From Phoronis australis (taxonomy: Eukaryota; Phoronida; Phoronidae), in NCBI GenBank assembly GCA_002633005.1, contig NMRA01000598.1, forward strand, positions 68,198 through 132,197: a stretch of 64,000 bases of DNA. The letters run 5' to 3'. Both the position numbers and the translations under genes were made by a program. Shown piece by piece: positions 1 through 12,900 of this stretch. Within the stretch, counting starts at the first letter, position 1; every line of letters starts with the position of its first letter. The notes under the pieces were generated by a model. The model saw only the letters and a program-made list of their open reading frames with translations. It did no database searches and was not told the DNA's origin.

Positions 1-430
1 ACAACCTCCTAAGGTGTTCCTCTATGGTAGGGAGGACAATCAAAAAGTAGGTCACGGTGCCCCATATCTGCCTCCGTGTAAAACCCACGTCGGTAAATTA
101 CCCGATTTCAGACTTCAAAGTTAACTATAAGATAATTTTGTGTTATAAATCGTTACCTTAGTCTTTATTTATAAGTTTGTAATCTTTTTGTCTCAAATTA
201 TCGCTGATAAATCATTTTCTGTAAGCTTTTTTTAGCGCACGATTTTCCGCCGTGCGATCAACTTTCGAAAAAGTACCTCTTGTTCCTCCTATCCAAAAGA
301 GCNTATTTATAACAACGTGACTTTGATGTTTTAGTCGGTGCAAGGCATAATTCGCCGAAAAGCTTCCGGCGTATGGAGCGCCTATAGGAGCTACATCTTC
401 TCAGGTTGGGCCAACAGAGTCAATGGTCAT
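1..430. repeat. Partial copy of a foldback element
   Basis: The stretch shares segments with the right arm of the foldback at 1508-2030: a 'cctcctaaggtgt' block at the start, then from about 310 a 'gtgactttgatgttttagtc' block, 'ggcataattcgccgaaaagc', and 'cctataggagct'. About 280 bp of unrelated sequence separates the first block from the rest, so it reads as an interrupted or internally expanded half-copy. It is followed by CTAGG-rich sequence (434-470) and a G-run (about 471-482). One N lies at 303. Confidence 0.6.
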
Positions 431-1507
431 TGCCTAGCCCTAGGTCTAGGTCCTCTAGCCTAGGGTCTAGGAGGGGGGGGGGCAGTTGAGATGAACATTG
501 CAATTGTCTAGTGCAGCACATGCAGCAAGCAGGTTTCATTAAGATTACTCTAATTCATTCTTTATTGTTTTGCCTTACCTGAGAAACGCACACAATTAAA
601 ATTCACATCATGCAGTACAATCATTGACAAAAGACGTTGAAAATATTGATCACACTTATTTCTTTTCCTGTTTTATGTGCCAGGGTAATAGTAGATTTAT
701 TAAGCCATAGAAGAAAATAAACAAACATAAACAATAAATGAGTACATTTCTTATTATAACATGCCAAACGTGGTACCACTCACACGAACTAATTTTACTC
801 AGTAGCATTTTTAAACATGCAAATACTCAGTACATTTGTTTTGTGCTTTGTTAACACGAAACAGGCAGGTCAAATTTAATAATTAATAAAGTTTGATATA
901 GACCAATAATTTGAAGTAGTATTAAAATGCAAGAAACTTACTTATTATTTCAATTTAAAATTGTTATATATTAAATTATGGATGTTTACATTCAAGACAA
1001 ATAAATATTTTTGTTGCCTCATACTGCGTATTTTATCGATCATCTTTGACTTACTTTCCCTGGGTTTGGTCCTCAAGCACAGGTGAGAAGTTATGTCAAT
1101 ACTGTGGTGCAACAGGGCGGTGAGGACCGATTAACATTGATAAGACATAGGTGAGTGTCTTTAAAGATTTTTAATTTTGTTTATACTTGGGTTTTTCTAA
1201 ACACATTGTGTTTATTTTAGTGTTCGATTTGTCAACTGTCAGTGTCACTTGCTATAAATTCAAAACCTGGCTGTATAGTAAAGTATTCTCTGCGCGTGAT
1301 ACGTTTATTTTATTTCGGTTTCCGAGAAAGTGGAAGAAACCAAATGCGTGTGAAGAGTTTACATTAGGAGTAATAATATGTAAATGGCGACCTTTTCATT
1401 CTGTATCTATAATTTACTTCATGTAGAAAATTCCAAAGGAGTGTTACTTTATGATAAAACTAGCGCATCCCATCTTTTGGAATGCTGCCCATACACAAGA
1501 CGGTGAT

Positions 1508-2030
1508 GACCGTGTCTACAGTAGCTGGCCCAGTAGAGACGGTGGAGCTCCTATAGGAGCTTCATACGCCAGAAACTTTTCGGCAAATATTTTACACATA
1601 GAGGAACACCTTGGCTTAGGAGGCCATCAATGTATTTAATTCCTTCCAACTTGAAGAAATATTCCCATTATAAAACCTTTTCTTTGAGCAGTCTTTCGTT
1701 CAGTTCCCAAATATCGGTAACTTGCCATTTTTACAATTGCGGGTGGCAGGTGATATGACTTCACAGCCCACGGTGTGCGTAGTGTAAAAAATGGCGAATT
1801 ACAAATTTTGGGAACTGAATGAGGGACTTCTCGAAGAAGAAGTTTTATGAAGGGAGTAATTCTTCGAGTTGGAAGGAATTAAATATATCGATGGCCTCCT
1901 AAGGTGTCCCTCTAATAATGTGACTTTTGATTTTTTTAGTCAAAGTGAGGCATAATTTGCCGAAAAGCCTCCACTGTATGAAGCTCCTAGGAGCTCCACT
2001 GTCTCTAGTGGGCCAGCTAGAGACGGTGAT
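1508..2030. mobile_element. Long foldback (inverted-repeat) element, non-autonomous
   Basis: The left arm (about 1508-1745) and right arm (about 1775-2030) are reverse complements over nearly their whole length, with a short centre near 1750-1780. Matching landmarks include 'agctggccca' with its complement near 2010, 'ggagctcctataggagctt', 'taattccttccaact', and 'cattcagttccc'/'gggaactgaatg'. The right arm carries about 40 bp (near 1915-1955) absent from the left. No transposase ORF is visible. This architecture fits a foldback transposon or large MITE; the family is not recognised. Confidence 0.75.
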
Positions 2031-2758
2031 TACTGCTGAAAATTCATGTTTTGCTCTTATTGAACAATGTGGCATATAAGCAGCCAAGTCGTTGGTAGTC
2101 ACCTTGGCGAATGACAGTCATCTTCTCATGCAGACAAGATTGTTTTCCTGGTAGTAACTAAAAGAGTCCACTTGCATTATTAATTTGGAATGTTTGTTCA
2201 ATGCCATCAGTTGTCAGTCAACACGACAGTACATCCCAATGCAGCCTGTACTCAAGAAAAGTTTCTGCAAGTTAAAAAGTCACGTTTCTTCCAAATGTAG
2301 ATGGACACCTTTGGGATCAGTTGAAGTCTTTAAATCCTTCCAAGTGTTCAAATAATAACGCAATCAACATTATTTTCCAAATAATCCTTCAATCGCTCTG
2401 TCATGAACTGAACCATTTCTGTTTGATTGCGCATTGTAGCAGGTAAGTTTTTTAATCGCATCGAGGTCGACCTACATAACCTGGGAGTGAACTAATCATG
2501 AACACATTGCACTGGCGTCAGAGTTCTGTAGTGCTCAAAATTTGGCAGCCAGGGTCGCTTCTCTGATACCTGGACAAAGTAGCATCACTGACAAATGAAC
2601 TAAACGTAGAAAGGTGTAGTTACAACTATAGTAATTCTCCGTTTATTTTCAACTAAATAAATTAAAGATTAAATGTCTTTTTCTAATAGTTGGATGTATG
2701 AAACAAACTGAATATACAAACGTTGGGGTTGACAAGTGTGCAAAATTAACCGAGTAAC

Positions 2759-3952
2759 AAAGCATCGCCAACTGCTGGTGTGGGAATTAAAAGAAATACA
2801 ACCTATGGGTTACAGATATGTTTCAGATAACTTTAGTTACTTTTATCCTGTTTCAATTTATAAGTACTTTAGGCCATTGTTGGTGAAATGCTTTGGTTGA
2901 GCAAATGCCTCTGGGTACTAGAACACCCCTCCAAGTCATCCCTTTCACAATGGATGTTTATAACATGAGATATACCATCTGAATAGATGAATGAAAAGGT
3001 GAATACACAATGCTCAGATCTTATTAACACAATTAAAAGGGTGTGTATTAGGGCTTTGCTGGCAAAACTGACCAGGGGTGAATTAAATGAGGGAAGCACA
3101 TTGCCACCATGTAGCTCTGCCACTGAGCAAAATCCTGCACATTTAATAACAGAATGATTTAAACCAATTTAAATGGTAAATACAGCTCTCTTGATTTCAG
3201 CCAATGTCTGATAGACAACAGGTGAGAATGGGCAATATGTAATGAAATAAAAGAAACATGGCAGATTTTTTTTGTTTTATAGCTGTGGTCAAAGCTAATA
3301 TGCTGATGACTCCTATCCCTGCCAATTATTATCATCCCAAAAATCTGTTTTTCAACTGGGTTAAACCCATAACGTCCGTTTGATCATGTTCAAACTTTCT
3401 CAAAATTATCCGTAAATATTATATCGATAATGATCATTTTGCGTTTATGTATGATAAAATTTATACTAAAACGGATAGAACTGAAGGCATCTTGATCAGT
3501 TTGTAAAAGATGGAAGTAGTGTTTGGTGTGCGTTTTAGGCAGTCTAAAAAAGAAATGCATTTCAACTCCTGTTTTTTTTTACAAAAGTACTACTGTGCTC
3601 ACAGTGCAGACTGAAGCCGAAGACATTTGGACAAATTGTCTTTCATAACAACACCTCAGTACTGACACTTATAATTACCAGGTATACAATCACGGTAATT
3701 AGATTGACAGTGAAGAAAAAAATATAAGTTTAAGTTTGTCATGAACTGTCTCCAATCCCATGGAACATTTGTTTACAAAATCATTTTTTATTCCAAGCTT
3801 GTGCGGCAAGAGTTATTTAAATAAATGTTTTTGTTATTGTGTGTCCATCATTTAAAACAAAGGAATGTCGTGTTTGAAATAACCACATAAATATGCCCTC
3901 ACATACCGATGGCACATCTGTCACTTGGGCAATGCAAAGGTCTACATCATAC
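2759..3952. repeat. 1.19-kb duplicated block, left copy
   Basis: The block matches 5332-6525 without net length change (constant offset 2573) and with only about half a dozen substitutions, for example near 3538, 3591, 3755-3760, 3882 and 3911. The match ends abruptly at 3952, where this copy runs into inverted-repeat and tandem sequence. About 84 codons are open on the minus strand in both copies (2869-3123 and 5442-5696), but nothing in the translation is recognisable and I do not call a gene. Confidence 0.9.
3130..3390 (+). repeat. Dispersed repeat, family A (full-length example)
   Basis: Its first half (from 'aaatcctgcacatttaata') resembles 41483-41610, and its second half ('tgttttatagctgtggtcaa' to 'ctgggttaaacccataacg') resembles 26450-26570. 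Two independent partial matches at distant sites show that this part of the duplicated block is an interspersed repeat. The right duplicate carries it again at 5703-5963. Confidence 0.55.
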
Positions 3953-3953
3953 G

Positions 3954-4106
3954 GTAAAGTCGCGTGATTTTCGGACACTGAAAATTAATTCCAATAGAAA
4001 AAATTCATTCTTGGACGAATTTCGCGAAATATCATTTCTGTGGTGTCCGAATTTGGCGGACCTCCAAATTTGGGTTTCCGCTAGTGTCCGAATTTCGTGA
4101 GTGTAC
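3954..4106. mobile_element. Short inverted-repeat element (MITE-like)
   Basis: The left end 'cgtgattttcggacact' (near 3962) is an imperfect reverse complement of the right end 'agtgtccgaatttcgtgag' (4083-4101). A further 'tgtccgaatttgg' lies inside near 4047. The element begins where the left duplicate stops matching the right one, so it may be part of the sequence that interrupts this copy. Confidence 0.45.
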
Positions 4107-4198
4107 ATTATTTCGATGAGCGGTCGTAGTATCAACATTGCTGGCTCGTTCATTTGATAGCAGTAAAATTGCAGGTAAATGAGACTGAAATGGTCTGC

Positions 4199-4527
4199 GC
4201 GATTAATTTTTGAAAATCTGGCTTTCCCAATAAGAAATGTGCGCTGTCGACGCACAAGACCGTTCCCGACAAGTGTTGGTTCTTTTTTTCAAAGATGCGC
4301 CTTCTCAATATGAAATATTCGGCTTGCATTGCCGATGCTCAAAAACCGTTCTCGGCAAGTGACGGAATCTTTTCAAAACTGCGCTATCTCACTTGAAATA
4401 TCGGGCTGCGTTGTGAAAAAAGTCTTCCTGGTGACAAATATGGGCTTTCCAATGAGTGGGTCTGGTTTGCGTTGTTGACGCGCATGAAACGCTGCAGACA
4501 GCCGATTCTCTTTTGTAAAAATTCGTT
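4199..4527. repeat. Degenerate tandem repeat, unit about 60-87 bp
   Basis: Four diverged units are recognised by recurring landmarks. 'ctttcccaataagaaat' (4222), 'ccttctcaatatgaaat' (4300), 'ctatctcacttgaaat' (4384) and 'ctttccaatgagtgg' (4445) occupy equivalent places. 'ttcccgacaagtg' (4263) and 'ttctcggcaagtg' (4350) mark the ends of two units. The array runs into the assembly gap at 4528, so its true length is unknown. Confidence 0.55.
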
Positions 4528-5331
4528 NNNNNNNNNNNNNNNNNNNNNNNNNNNNNNNNNNNNNNNNNNNNNNNNNNNNNNNNNNNNNNNNNNNNNNNNN
4601 NNNNNNNNNNNNNNNNNNNNNNNNNNNNNNNNNNNNNNNNNNNNNNNNNNNNNNNNNNNNNNNNNNNNNNNNNNNNNNNNNNNNNNNNNNNNNNNNNNNN
4701 NNNNNNNNNNNNNNNNNNNNNNNNNNNNNNNNNNNNNNNNNNNNNNNNNNNNNNNNNNNNNNNNNNNNNNNNNNNNNNNNNNNNNNNNNNNNNNNNNNNN
4801 NNNNNNNNNNNNNNNNNNNNNNNNNNNNNNNNNNNNNNNNNNNNNNNNNNNNNNNNNNNNNNNNNNNNNNNNNNNNNNNNNNNNNNNNNNNNNNNNNNNN
4901 NNNNNNNNNNNNNNNNNNNNNNNNNNNNNNNNNNNNNNNNNNNNNNNNNNNNNNNNNNNNNNNNNNNNNNNNNNNNNNNNNNNNNNNNNNNNNNNNNNNN
5001 NNNNNNNNNNNNNNNNNNNNNNNNNNNNNNNNNNNNNNNNNNNNNNNNNNNNNNNNNNNNNNNNNNNNNNNNNNNNNNNNNNNNNNNNNNNNNNNNNNNN
5101 NNNNNNNNNNNNNNNNNNNNNNNNNNNNNNNNNNNNNNNNNNNNNNNNNNNNNNNNNNNNNNNNNNNNNNNNNNNNNNNNNNNNNNNNNNNNNNNNNNNN
5201 NNNNNNNNNNNNNNNNNNNNNNNNNNNNNNNNNNNNNNNNNNNNNNNNNNNNNNNNNNNNNNNNNNNNNNNNNNNNNNNNNNNNNNNNNNNNNNNNNNNN
5301 NNNNNNNNNNNNNNNNNNNNNNNNNNNNNNN
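4528..5331. other. Assembly gap (804 N)
   Basis: This is a run of N. Its left edge is inside a degenerate tandem array and its right edge is the exact start of the duplicated block, as expected where a repeat stopped contig extension. Confidence 0.99.
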
Positions 5332-6525
5332 AAAGCATCGCCAACTGCTGGTGTGGGAATTAAAAGAAATACAACCTATGGGTTACAGATATGTTTCAGA
5401 TAACTTTAGTTACTTTTATCCTGTTTCAATTTATAAGTACTTTAGGCCATTGTTGGTGAAATGCTTTGGTTGAGCAAATGCCTCTGGGTACTAGAACACC
5501 CCTCCAAGTCATCCCTTTCACAATGGATGTTTATAACATGAGATATACCATCTGAATAGATGAATGAAAAGGTGAATACACAATGCTCAGATCTTATTAA
5601 CACAATTAAAAGGGTGTGTATTAGGGCTTTGCTGGCAAAACTGACCAGGGGTGAATTAAATGAGGGAAGCACATTGCCACCATGTAGCTCTGCCACTGAG
5701 CAAAATCCTGCACATTTAATAACAGAATGATTTAAACCAATTTAAATGGTAAATACAGCTCTCTTGATTTCAGCCAATGTCTGATAGACAACAGGTGAGA
5801 ATGGGCAATATGTAATGAAATAAAAGAAACATGGCAGATTTTTTTTGTTTTATAGCTGTGGTCAAAGCTAATATGCTGATGACTCCTATCCCTGCCAATT
5901 ATTATCATCCCAAAAATCTGTTTTTCAACTGGGTTAAACCCATAACGTCCGTTTGATCATGTTCAAACTTTCTCAAAATTATCCGTAAATATTATATCGA
6001 TAATGATCATTTTGCGTTTATGTATGATAAAATTTATACTAAAACGGATAGAACTGAAGGCATCTTGATCAGTTTGTAAAAGATGGAAGTAGTGTTTGGT
6101 GTGCGTTTTAAGCAGTCTAAAAAAGAAATGCATTTCAACTCCTGTTTTTTTTTACAAAAGTACCACTGTGCTCACAGTGCAGACTGAAGCCGAAGACATT
6201 TGGACAAATTGTCTTTCATAACAACACCTCAGTACTGACACTTATAATTACCAGGTATACAATCACGGTAATTAGATTGACAGTGAAGAAAAAAATATAA
6301 GTTTAAGTTTGTCATGAACTGTCTCCAATCGCAAGGAACATTTGTTTACAAAATCATTTTTTATTCCAAGCTTGTGCGGCAAGAGTTATTTAAATAAATG
6401 TTTTTGTTATTGTGTGTCCATCATTTAAAACAAAGGAATGTCGTGTTTGAAATAGCCACATAAATATGCCCTCACATACCGATGACACATCTGTCACTTG
6501 GGCAATGCAAAGGTCTACATCATAC
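5332..6525. repeat. 1.19-kb duplicated block, right copy
   Basis: This copy is near-identical to 2759-3952. It starts at the first base after the gap and passes smoothly into 'aagcaacagatcaag' at 6526, where the left copy instead enters repeat sequence. It therefore looks like the uninterrupted allele of the same locus. Confidence 0.9.
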
Positions 6526-9500
6526 AAGCAACAGATCAAGCAACAAGGAGGCATACACAGAATTACATCGAATTCCTCCTCTCTGAGTTTGTAGATATGT
6601 TTTGAAATGCATCAACTCTCTCGTTTCGCTATGCCTTGAAACTTTGCTATAATTCCAAATGGCCGCGAACGGAACTTTTATGAGAAATAACTATTCTATG
6701 CCATCTTTCTCATGCAGTGCTCCCCATGAGTAGCCACTGTTGTGTGAAAGGGTTGTCATAGTAATACAAGTCTCAGCTTTCTACACGTCCATAAGGACTC
6801 CTGAGGTGAAAACAGTAATGGCTAGGAGAAAAATTTATTATGACTTATGAAAGTTTTACGAGAGGAAATCAGCAAGACAAATTGGCACAACTCACCCAAG
6901 TTGATTTCCAATGTCATCTGAGAAAATGAAATTATAGGGTATAATTTGTATACGAATTGCAACTATTTTAATTTTTGTATTTTCATGATATTTTTATTTT
7001 GAACACATAGATACCATAATTACTTCTTCAGACCAGTTCTATATGTGGTTATACAGTGGGGGAGAGTAGGTTTGGAAGGAATTTTATGGATATTTTTTGT
7101 TACTTGAAAAGACCTAAATTTCAGATTTGTTATTCTGAATCCCAGGTTAAACTACCTGAGTGTTAGTTAAATCTTTTCACCTGACCTTCCTCATGCTTTC
7201 GCCCACTTCTGGTCATGACTCACTGGTCACATTCATGTGGGTATGTCAGTAATGTGGTGAACTCTGTGTGTCACCTAAATGCTCATGTTGATGAGCAAGT
7301 CCAGCAAAGGTCAACTGTCTACTGCAGAGATGTACAGATAAGTTTTAATCAAAGTAAAATGTTCCAAAATATGAAAACAATCTGACAAACAGAAATGTCC
7401 GCAACCTGTTTTGACTGGTCACTGCACTGAATTTTGCGGTGATGAGTTTGGCTTATTTTGGGTTTAGTTTAAAAACCTATGCAATGAGTTTGAAGCGTTG
7501 GGAGATAATCGGGAAATTAAGGCATTTTGGATTTTCAGTACCAGTCCCATGCACTTGTTCCGAGACTTAACACAAATACTGACCATTTTAGGGACATGGA
7601 CTTTCAAACACCAAGTACATGAATTTTTACTTCCTTTTTAGCTAATTTTCTGTTGTGGAGAACACAGATAAATATAAAAAATAACACGTTCCAAAATATA
7701 ACAATCATATGAATATTACACAAAGTAACCAGTCATATATGAGCTTATAAGAGAAAATAAACATAAAATGTACAGGCTTGGTAAATTTAATTTGTCTTTT
7801 AACAAATGGAGTAAAAATATTTATGTCTTGGAATATTTTTCAGTGGCATGATAAATGCCAGTTTCTGCCAATAGGAAACATTTTACATACAGCTCTTTAA
7901 CATCGTGAGAACATAAAGACATGTTTCACTTGACCCAATTTCTAATTCTGGTGTGCAAGAGGAGGGCTTTGACATTTAGGGAGACATTTTTGTGTGATTT
8001 GTTTGAATATCCTACCACCCAGCATTGACTAGTTGACTGCTTAATGGTGTCAAAAATTTTTTAAACATGCCTGAAAATATCCCAATCATTGTAACAAATC
8101 CACAAAAGAATGCAGAACACTGTCCATAAACTCAATGGTCTCCATCAGCAAAAAGCGTATTTCATCAAGTCAATGCTGTATCCGAAAACGCTAATAATTC
8201 GAATATCCTATAATGCAGCAGTGACAGTTTGGCGTATTGAATTATTGAAAAACACTGACATCCCTTTGGTTATCCAGATCACAGAAGTGAACAGTTGGGG
8301 TTTTTTTTTGTTGCCATCCTTGGCAATTTTCCACTTATTTCACACAAAATAATTGTCAAAATTGCCTTTTCCATTTTCCAAAGGTTGACCTCTTTGCTAC
8401 AAATAATGGAAACTTCACCAAATGTTGTTTTATGACATCTGAATAGTGCAAACCAGGCTAAATCTTCTTGATCTTTATTTTTGTGAAGGAATTTGACAAA
8501 ATAGACTTTTATGTTCTGTGCAAAACGAGTGAGGAATTGCCGTAATGGTTTGGTATGCTAGATCATCGTGTACCCAATTGGCAGTGGTGCCTCGTTGCAA
8601 CCTTGGCTCTCCTTAGGGGGTAGCGTTGACCACCTCATCCCGCGAAGAATTTGACCCATTTATAGGGTTTGCTTGTTTCTCAAAATTGAAATAGGGCTGA
8701 ACCGTGCTATACCACGTAGGGCACTCGTGCGCAACAACCTAAGGCTATCAGAGGGATCGTTACCTTATATTAGGGGTTTTAGGCAGATTGTCTTGAGATT
8801 TTTTTGAAAAATCTAGAACGTGTTTCCTAAATTTTAGAAAATATTTTTGTTGAAATAAGTCATTGCAAGAATGAGTGAAATTTTCATATTAGAAATGATT
8901 CGTATTTATCCAAATTTTTATCAGTGATAAATTGGCACTGTAAAGAAAAAAGGTTCTTCAATTCCCATTATCAAACCCACAATGTAAAAAGCTATCCGTC
9001 TTTATCAGTTAAAACCAGACCAGAGTTTCATTCACGCTTTCTCTTTCTGCACAAGTGTTTCGAGTGAATCTGAACATTTTCTCTTCTACCAGGCAAAATG
9101 GATACATTTGTCTTCTTGGTATGAAAATGGGACTAGTGTGTTATTACAGAAGGGGATTTTCAGTTTTTACGTGTCTAGGAACATGGAGGATATATGGGCC
9201 ATGTTAGTTTTTTGTCCTTTTTGTTTCTAATTTTAATAGATCTGATTAGGCTATCACAGTGCGTCAATGACAGTGTTTTTGCGCCAAATTATCCCCGAGT
9301 TCTATGCATCTATTCCAAGACTCCCCACAGTGTGAACATGAACAGGAATATGAATTTAGCAATTCCCGTTGAGATTGAATTTTCTGTAGTGAACAACGCT
9401 GTTATTAATCTTCAATTTCCTGTGTTCTTACCTTTTAGATGGTAAGACTGAACTGGGCTTCAGTTTTATGGACGATTCCAACAGAGGTTGTTGGTTTGAC

Positions 9501-9718
9501 AACTTTTGTTATAGTTGGCATTAATTTTTGTTACATTTTGGCCGAAAACAATTCTGTCAACAGTATCTGGATCAATTTCTGCTAAATCTTGCTAATTTTG
9601 TATACCAAAATAGTATCGATATCACCGCTATTAATGTATAGAACAAAAATTCATCCTTCCGAAATGGGTTCCGAAAATCTGCCCGTTCTCTGATATGCTT
9701 GTTGACATTTTTCTTGCA
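6526..9718. other. Intergenic, 5' flank of OTUD3
   Basis: This is AT-rich sequence with no coding exon that I can support. A short match to the dispersed motif 'cacaaaataattgtcaaaat' lies near 8343, and the same motif occurs inside MITE-like elements elsewhere. The OTUD3 promoter and any 5' noncoding exon should lie here or further upstream, but no TATA box or first exon could be placed. Confidence 0.5.
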
Positions 9719-9943
9719 GGATATTACTATCTAGATGCCGTCACGTAGGTCACAGAGTTACAGTTTAGTAAAGAGTAGTCGACAGGAAGAAATGGCGAGG
9801 AAGCGGGAAGAACGCATACAGCGGGCGGCCATGCAGAAGCAGAAGAAAATGGACTCCTACTTGGCCGACGACCAGAACTTCAGTAGTTTCGCGTCCCAGC
9901 TGGGCAAGATGGGTCTACAGCTACGTGACATCCCAGGAGACGG
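9719..9943 (+). CDS. OTUD3 coding exon 1
   Basis: Acceptor 'tttttcttgcag' precedes a 16-bp 5' UTR, then ATG at 9735. It encodes residues 1-69 and two bases of Gly70, ending 'RDIPGDG'. The donor is GG|gtgagt, leaving phase 2. The Arg/Lys/Gln-rich start (residues 16-38) is typical of the family N-terminal helix. Confidence 0.93.
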
Positions 9944-12900
9944 GTGAGTGGTTGGCGCTCTTTAGTGCTAGTCAGTGAATGTAGATAAAAATGGTACAGA
10001 TTGAAGCCATTTGTGTTTTTTGTGATGCATCCATGTGCAGTTATTTCTAATTCTTATACAAAATGCGCTCAAACTTTCTTCTATTGTTTTGTAGACGATG
10101 ACGGTTAGCAAGATAGTCATGCAAAATAAGAAGTCAAACTGACCCAACTTCACTCCAATATGATAACTTGCAGAAATTCAAAATGTGCTTTCACATAGGT
10201 AGAATGAGACACTCCCCCATTCAAATTTCACATTCCTAGGGGACATTTATATCATTCTGATAAGCTGTGTTGCACACAAGTCAAGTCGCCCCATTATGTT
10301 GCTCAGACTTAGTTATGCAACTCAGGGTGGGCCATATCAGTGTAGGAGCAGCAGTTGCAATGATCAGATATTTCTCTTCTCTTCTAGCTGTTGTAGTTTT
10401 GTATTCCAACAAGTTAAATTTTCAATGACTGGATTTAGTTTTTATAGTCCCCATTATCTAAATGGTGGGACTGTAATGTCCACTGTCACTGACACCCAAC
10501 TCTGTTCCCTAATCCCCAAGCAAAAGAAATTGGTCATAAAAGTACAGGGGGTGTGGCAAGTGGCCATTATAAATAATCGCAACTTGTAAGAAGCCTTACA
10601 GTGTTGCTGGTTAGGAAATGGCAGGTATTGCCTAAAGCTAATGAGTTGGGCTTTTTCTTGAATCTTTTGTTACTACCTACAGCATCCTCATTCAGCCGCA
10701 GGGTTTTAAAGTATGGCAAGAGAGAGGTTTCAATTTGCACGTTTGACGGTTACTATGACAACAGCAATCTAAACATGCTTCTGTTGATTAGTAAAAATTG
10801 TAGAGCATATTAAAGAAAAAGCGAATGAGAAAATATTGGCAACTTGCCTACATTTTCCACGTGTAACAGGCAATTCCGAAAAAGCTGCCATGGGAACTTT
10901 TTTGAGCCTTATTTCTGAAAAAACGCACGGGGACTTGATCTTCATATAGGCTCTTTTCGAAAATCTCCACTACCCATTTCTTCGAGGTAATCCGACTTGC
11001 ACGCTGTCAACTTGCCCTAGCCCTAGTGCCATTCAGGCATAGTGAAGTCAGGCATTATCTACATGGTCACTGAGCGTAGTGCACACGAATACATCCCTCC
11101 TATGACACATAAGCAGTAAGGACTTACTCCTTTTTACTTTCATGTTGACTTCGCTGTCAGTTTTATCTTATGGATGCAACGGAGGCAATTTGGTTTTTTG
11201 ACTACTGGCTGTTTGGTATCATCTGCGGTTATCTGTGATGTAACCTCAGATTCTTGACTGGAAATTTTATTTTACATTTGCATAGAAAAGTCAGGCCCGT
11301 TCTCAGAGTTGCTAGGGATTCACCACAGAAACTGTTGTTGAGATGTGTGGATATTTCTGGTTTTACCTTGGATTATGTGTCGGTTTCATGTCATATGTTG
11401 TTAGACCCGCAGTCAATAGTTTTTCAGCCAACATATTGCTAAAGCACATAAAATAAAGTATGGGAAATTATAATAATTTGGCGTAGAGATTAAGCCCATG
11501 GTGTTTACATTCTTTTTGGGTGCTTTTCAACTGTTCATTTTGTCTGTTGCTTTCCTTTCTTAACATATTACAGTAGAAGCAGTGAAACATTGTCAATAAA
11601 TTTGTAAATGTTCCTAGTTATGAGGACAGGTATACTTTCTTGAATACGTTGTGCATCATGGACACTGTAGTCAATTGGCGCATTGTTTCACCAGAAGTAT
11701 TGGCCAGAAATCTTTTATGTATTAACATTTACATAAACATTTTGTTGACTACGTGCATTTCCTTGATGTCAACGTGACATTATGTGCATTTGCTTTGTTG
11801 GTTCAAACACTCCCTATTGTTGTGTAACATATTACAAAGATGTCAGTGAAACCACCTTTCAACTTAGCTGTTAGAAAAGACCACAGACAGCTCCATGGTA
11901 CCCGTATTTGGGCATGGAGTGGGCTCCTTTTGTTTCCATGACAGGTCATTGTCCTTTGATGGGATATTGAATAGGTAGCTTCATGGTTGAATATTATTAA
12001 TTGTGATGTGAAAAGTCTCATTGCGTGATGGGCAAACCTCGTCACAAGCACTGTGGTAGCAATGGACACCCTAGTAGATTGGTGCCGCGTGACATCGTGA
12101 ACAGGCCATGATTGTGATTAGTTGATGTGTGTCCGGTGGCTGTGCACTACAGCCACTGCAATTTGGCTGTTTCCGTACAATTTTGTCTTTTGTTATGAAA
12201 AGGTAGTGACATGTTGAGCAAGTGAGAATGATATGTTTACGTTTGTTTCTGTGAATTATGTCTTCTTCATTGTACACATGGCCATGGGCCCAAATTAAAA
12301 CATTTACCGGTCTACAACTTCATTGGAGTGCTATGCATAATAGTCATCAATACACAAGCTGTTCCTTTTTTCACATCCAGAGTATAGTTTCACAACTGAG
12401 GATGATGTAATAGATGAAAATTGTCAACGAATGGACAGTTAGGACATGAAAATACGACTACAGCAATTATCCTCGTATTTTGCACAAAAATAATTGGAAA
12501 ATTGTCGTTTTTACCATTTTGAAGAGTTTATTACCATGTTGTTCATAGTGCAAAGTTCAATTGTTGTTAAGTGGCATGCACCGGGGTCGTAGCTACCGTT
12601 ATACGCATATGCAACGTGGACCAAAGTATAACTTTAGTTATTAATAAGCTAATTTTCATTTTTCGTGAAAATTTTAAGCATATGATAACTCTTCCATAGA
12701 TTTTATTCACACTATCATAAAAACAATGACGACACTTAAAACTGTGTGTCGTAACTTTTTGTCAACGTCAGATTTTGACATGGGTTTTTGCATCCTTGAG
12801 AAAATTGCAAGTAGTACACCTGTCTTATACACTGCCATGTTGAAATATTTTGACAGAGAAATTTTTCAAAATACTGTTTCTGTTGCCATTCATATTACTT

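Noticed and set aside
2869-3123. 84-codon minus-strand frame seen identically in both duplicates
   Set aside because: Identity follows from the duplication itself. The translation is unrecognised and overlaps dispersed repeat family A.
4373-5473. Long open frames across the gap
   Set aside because: They consist mostly of N and carry no information.
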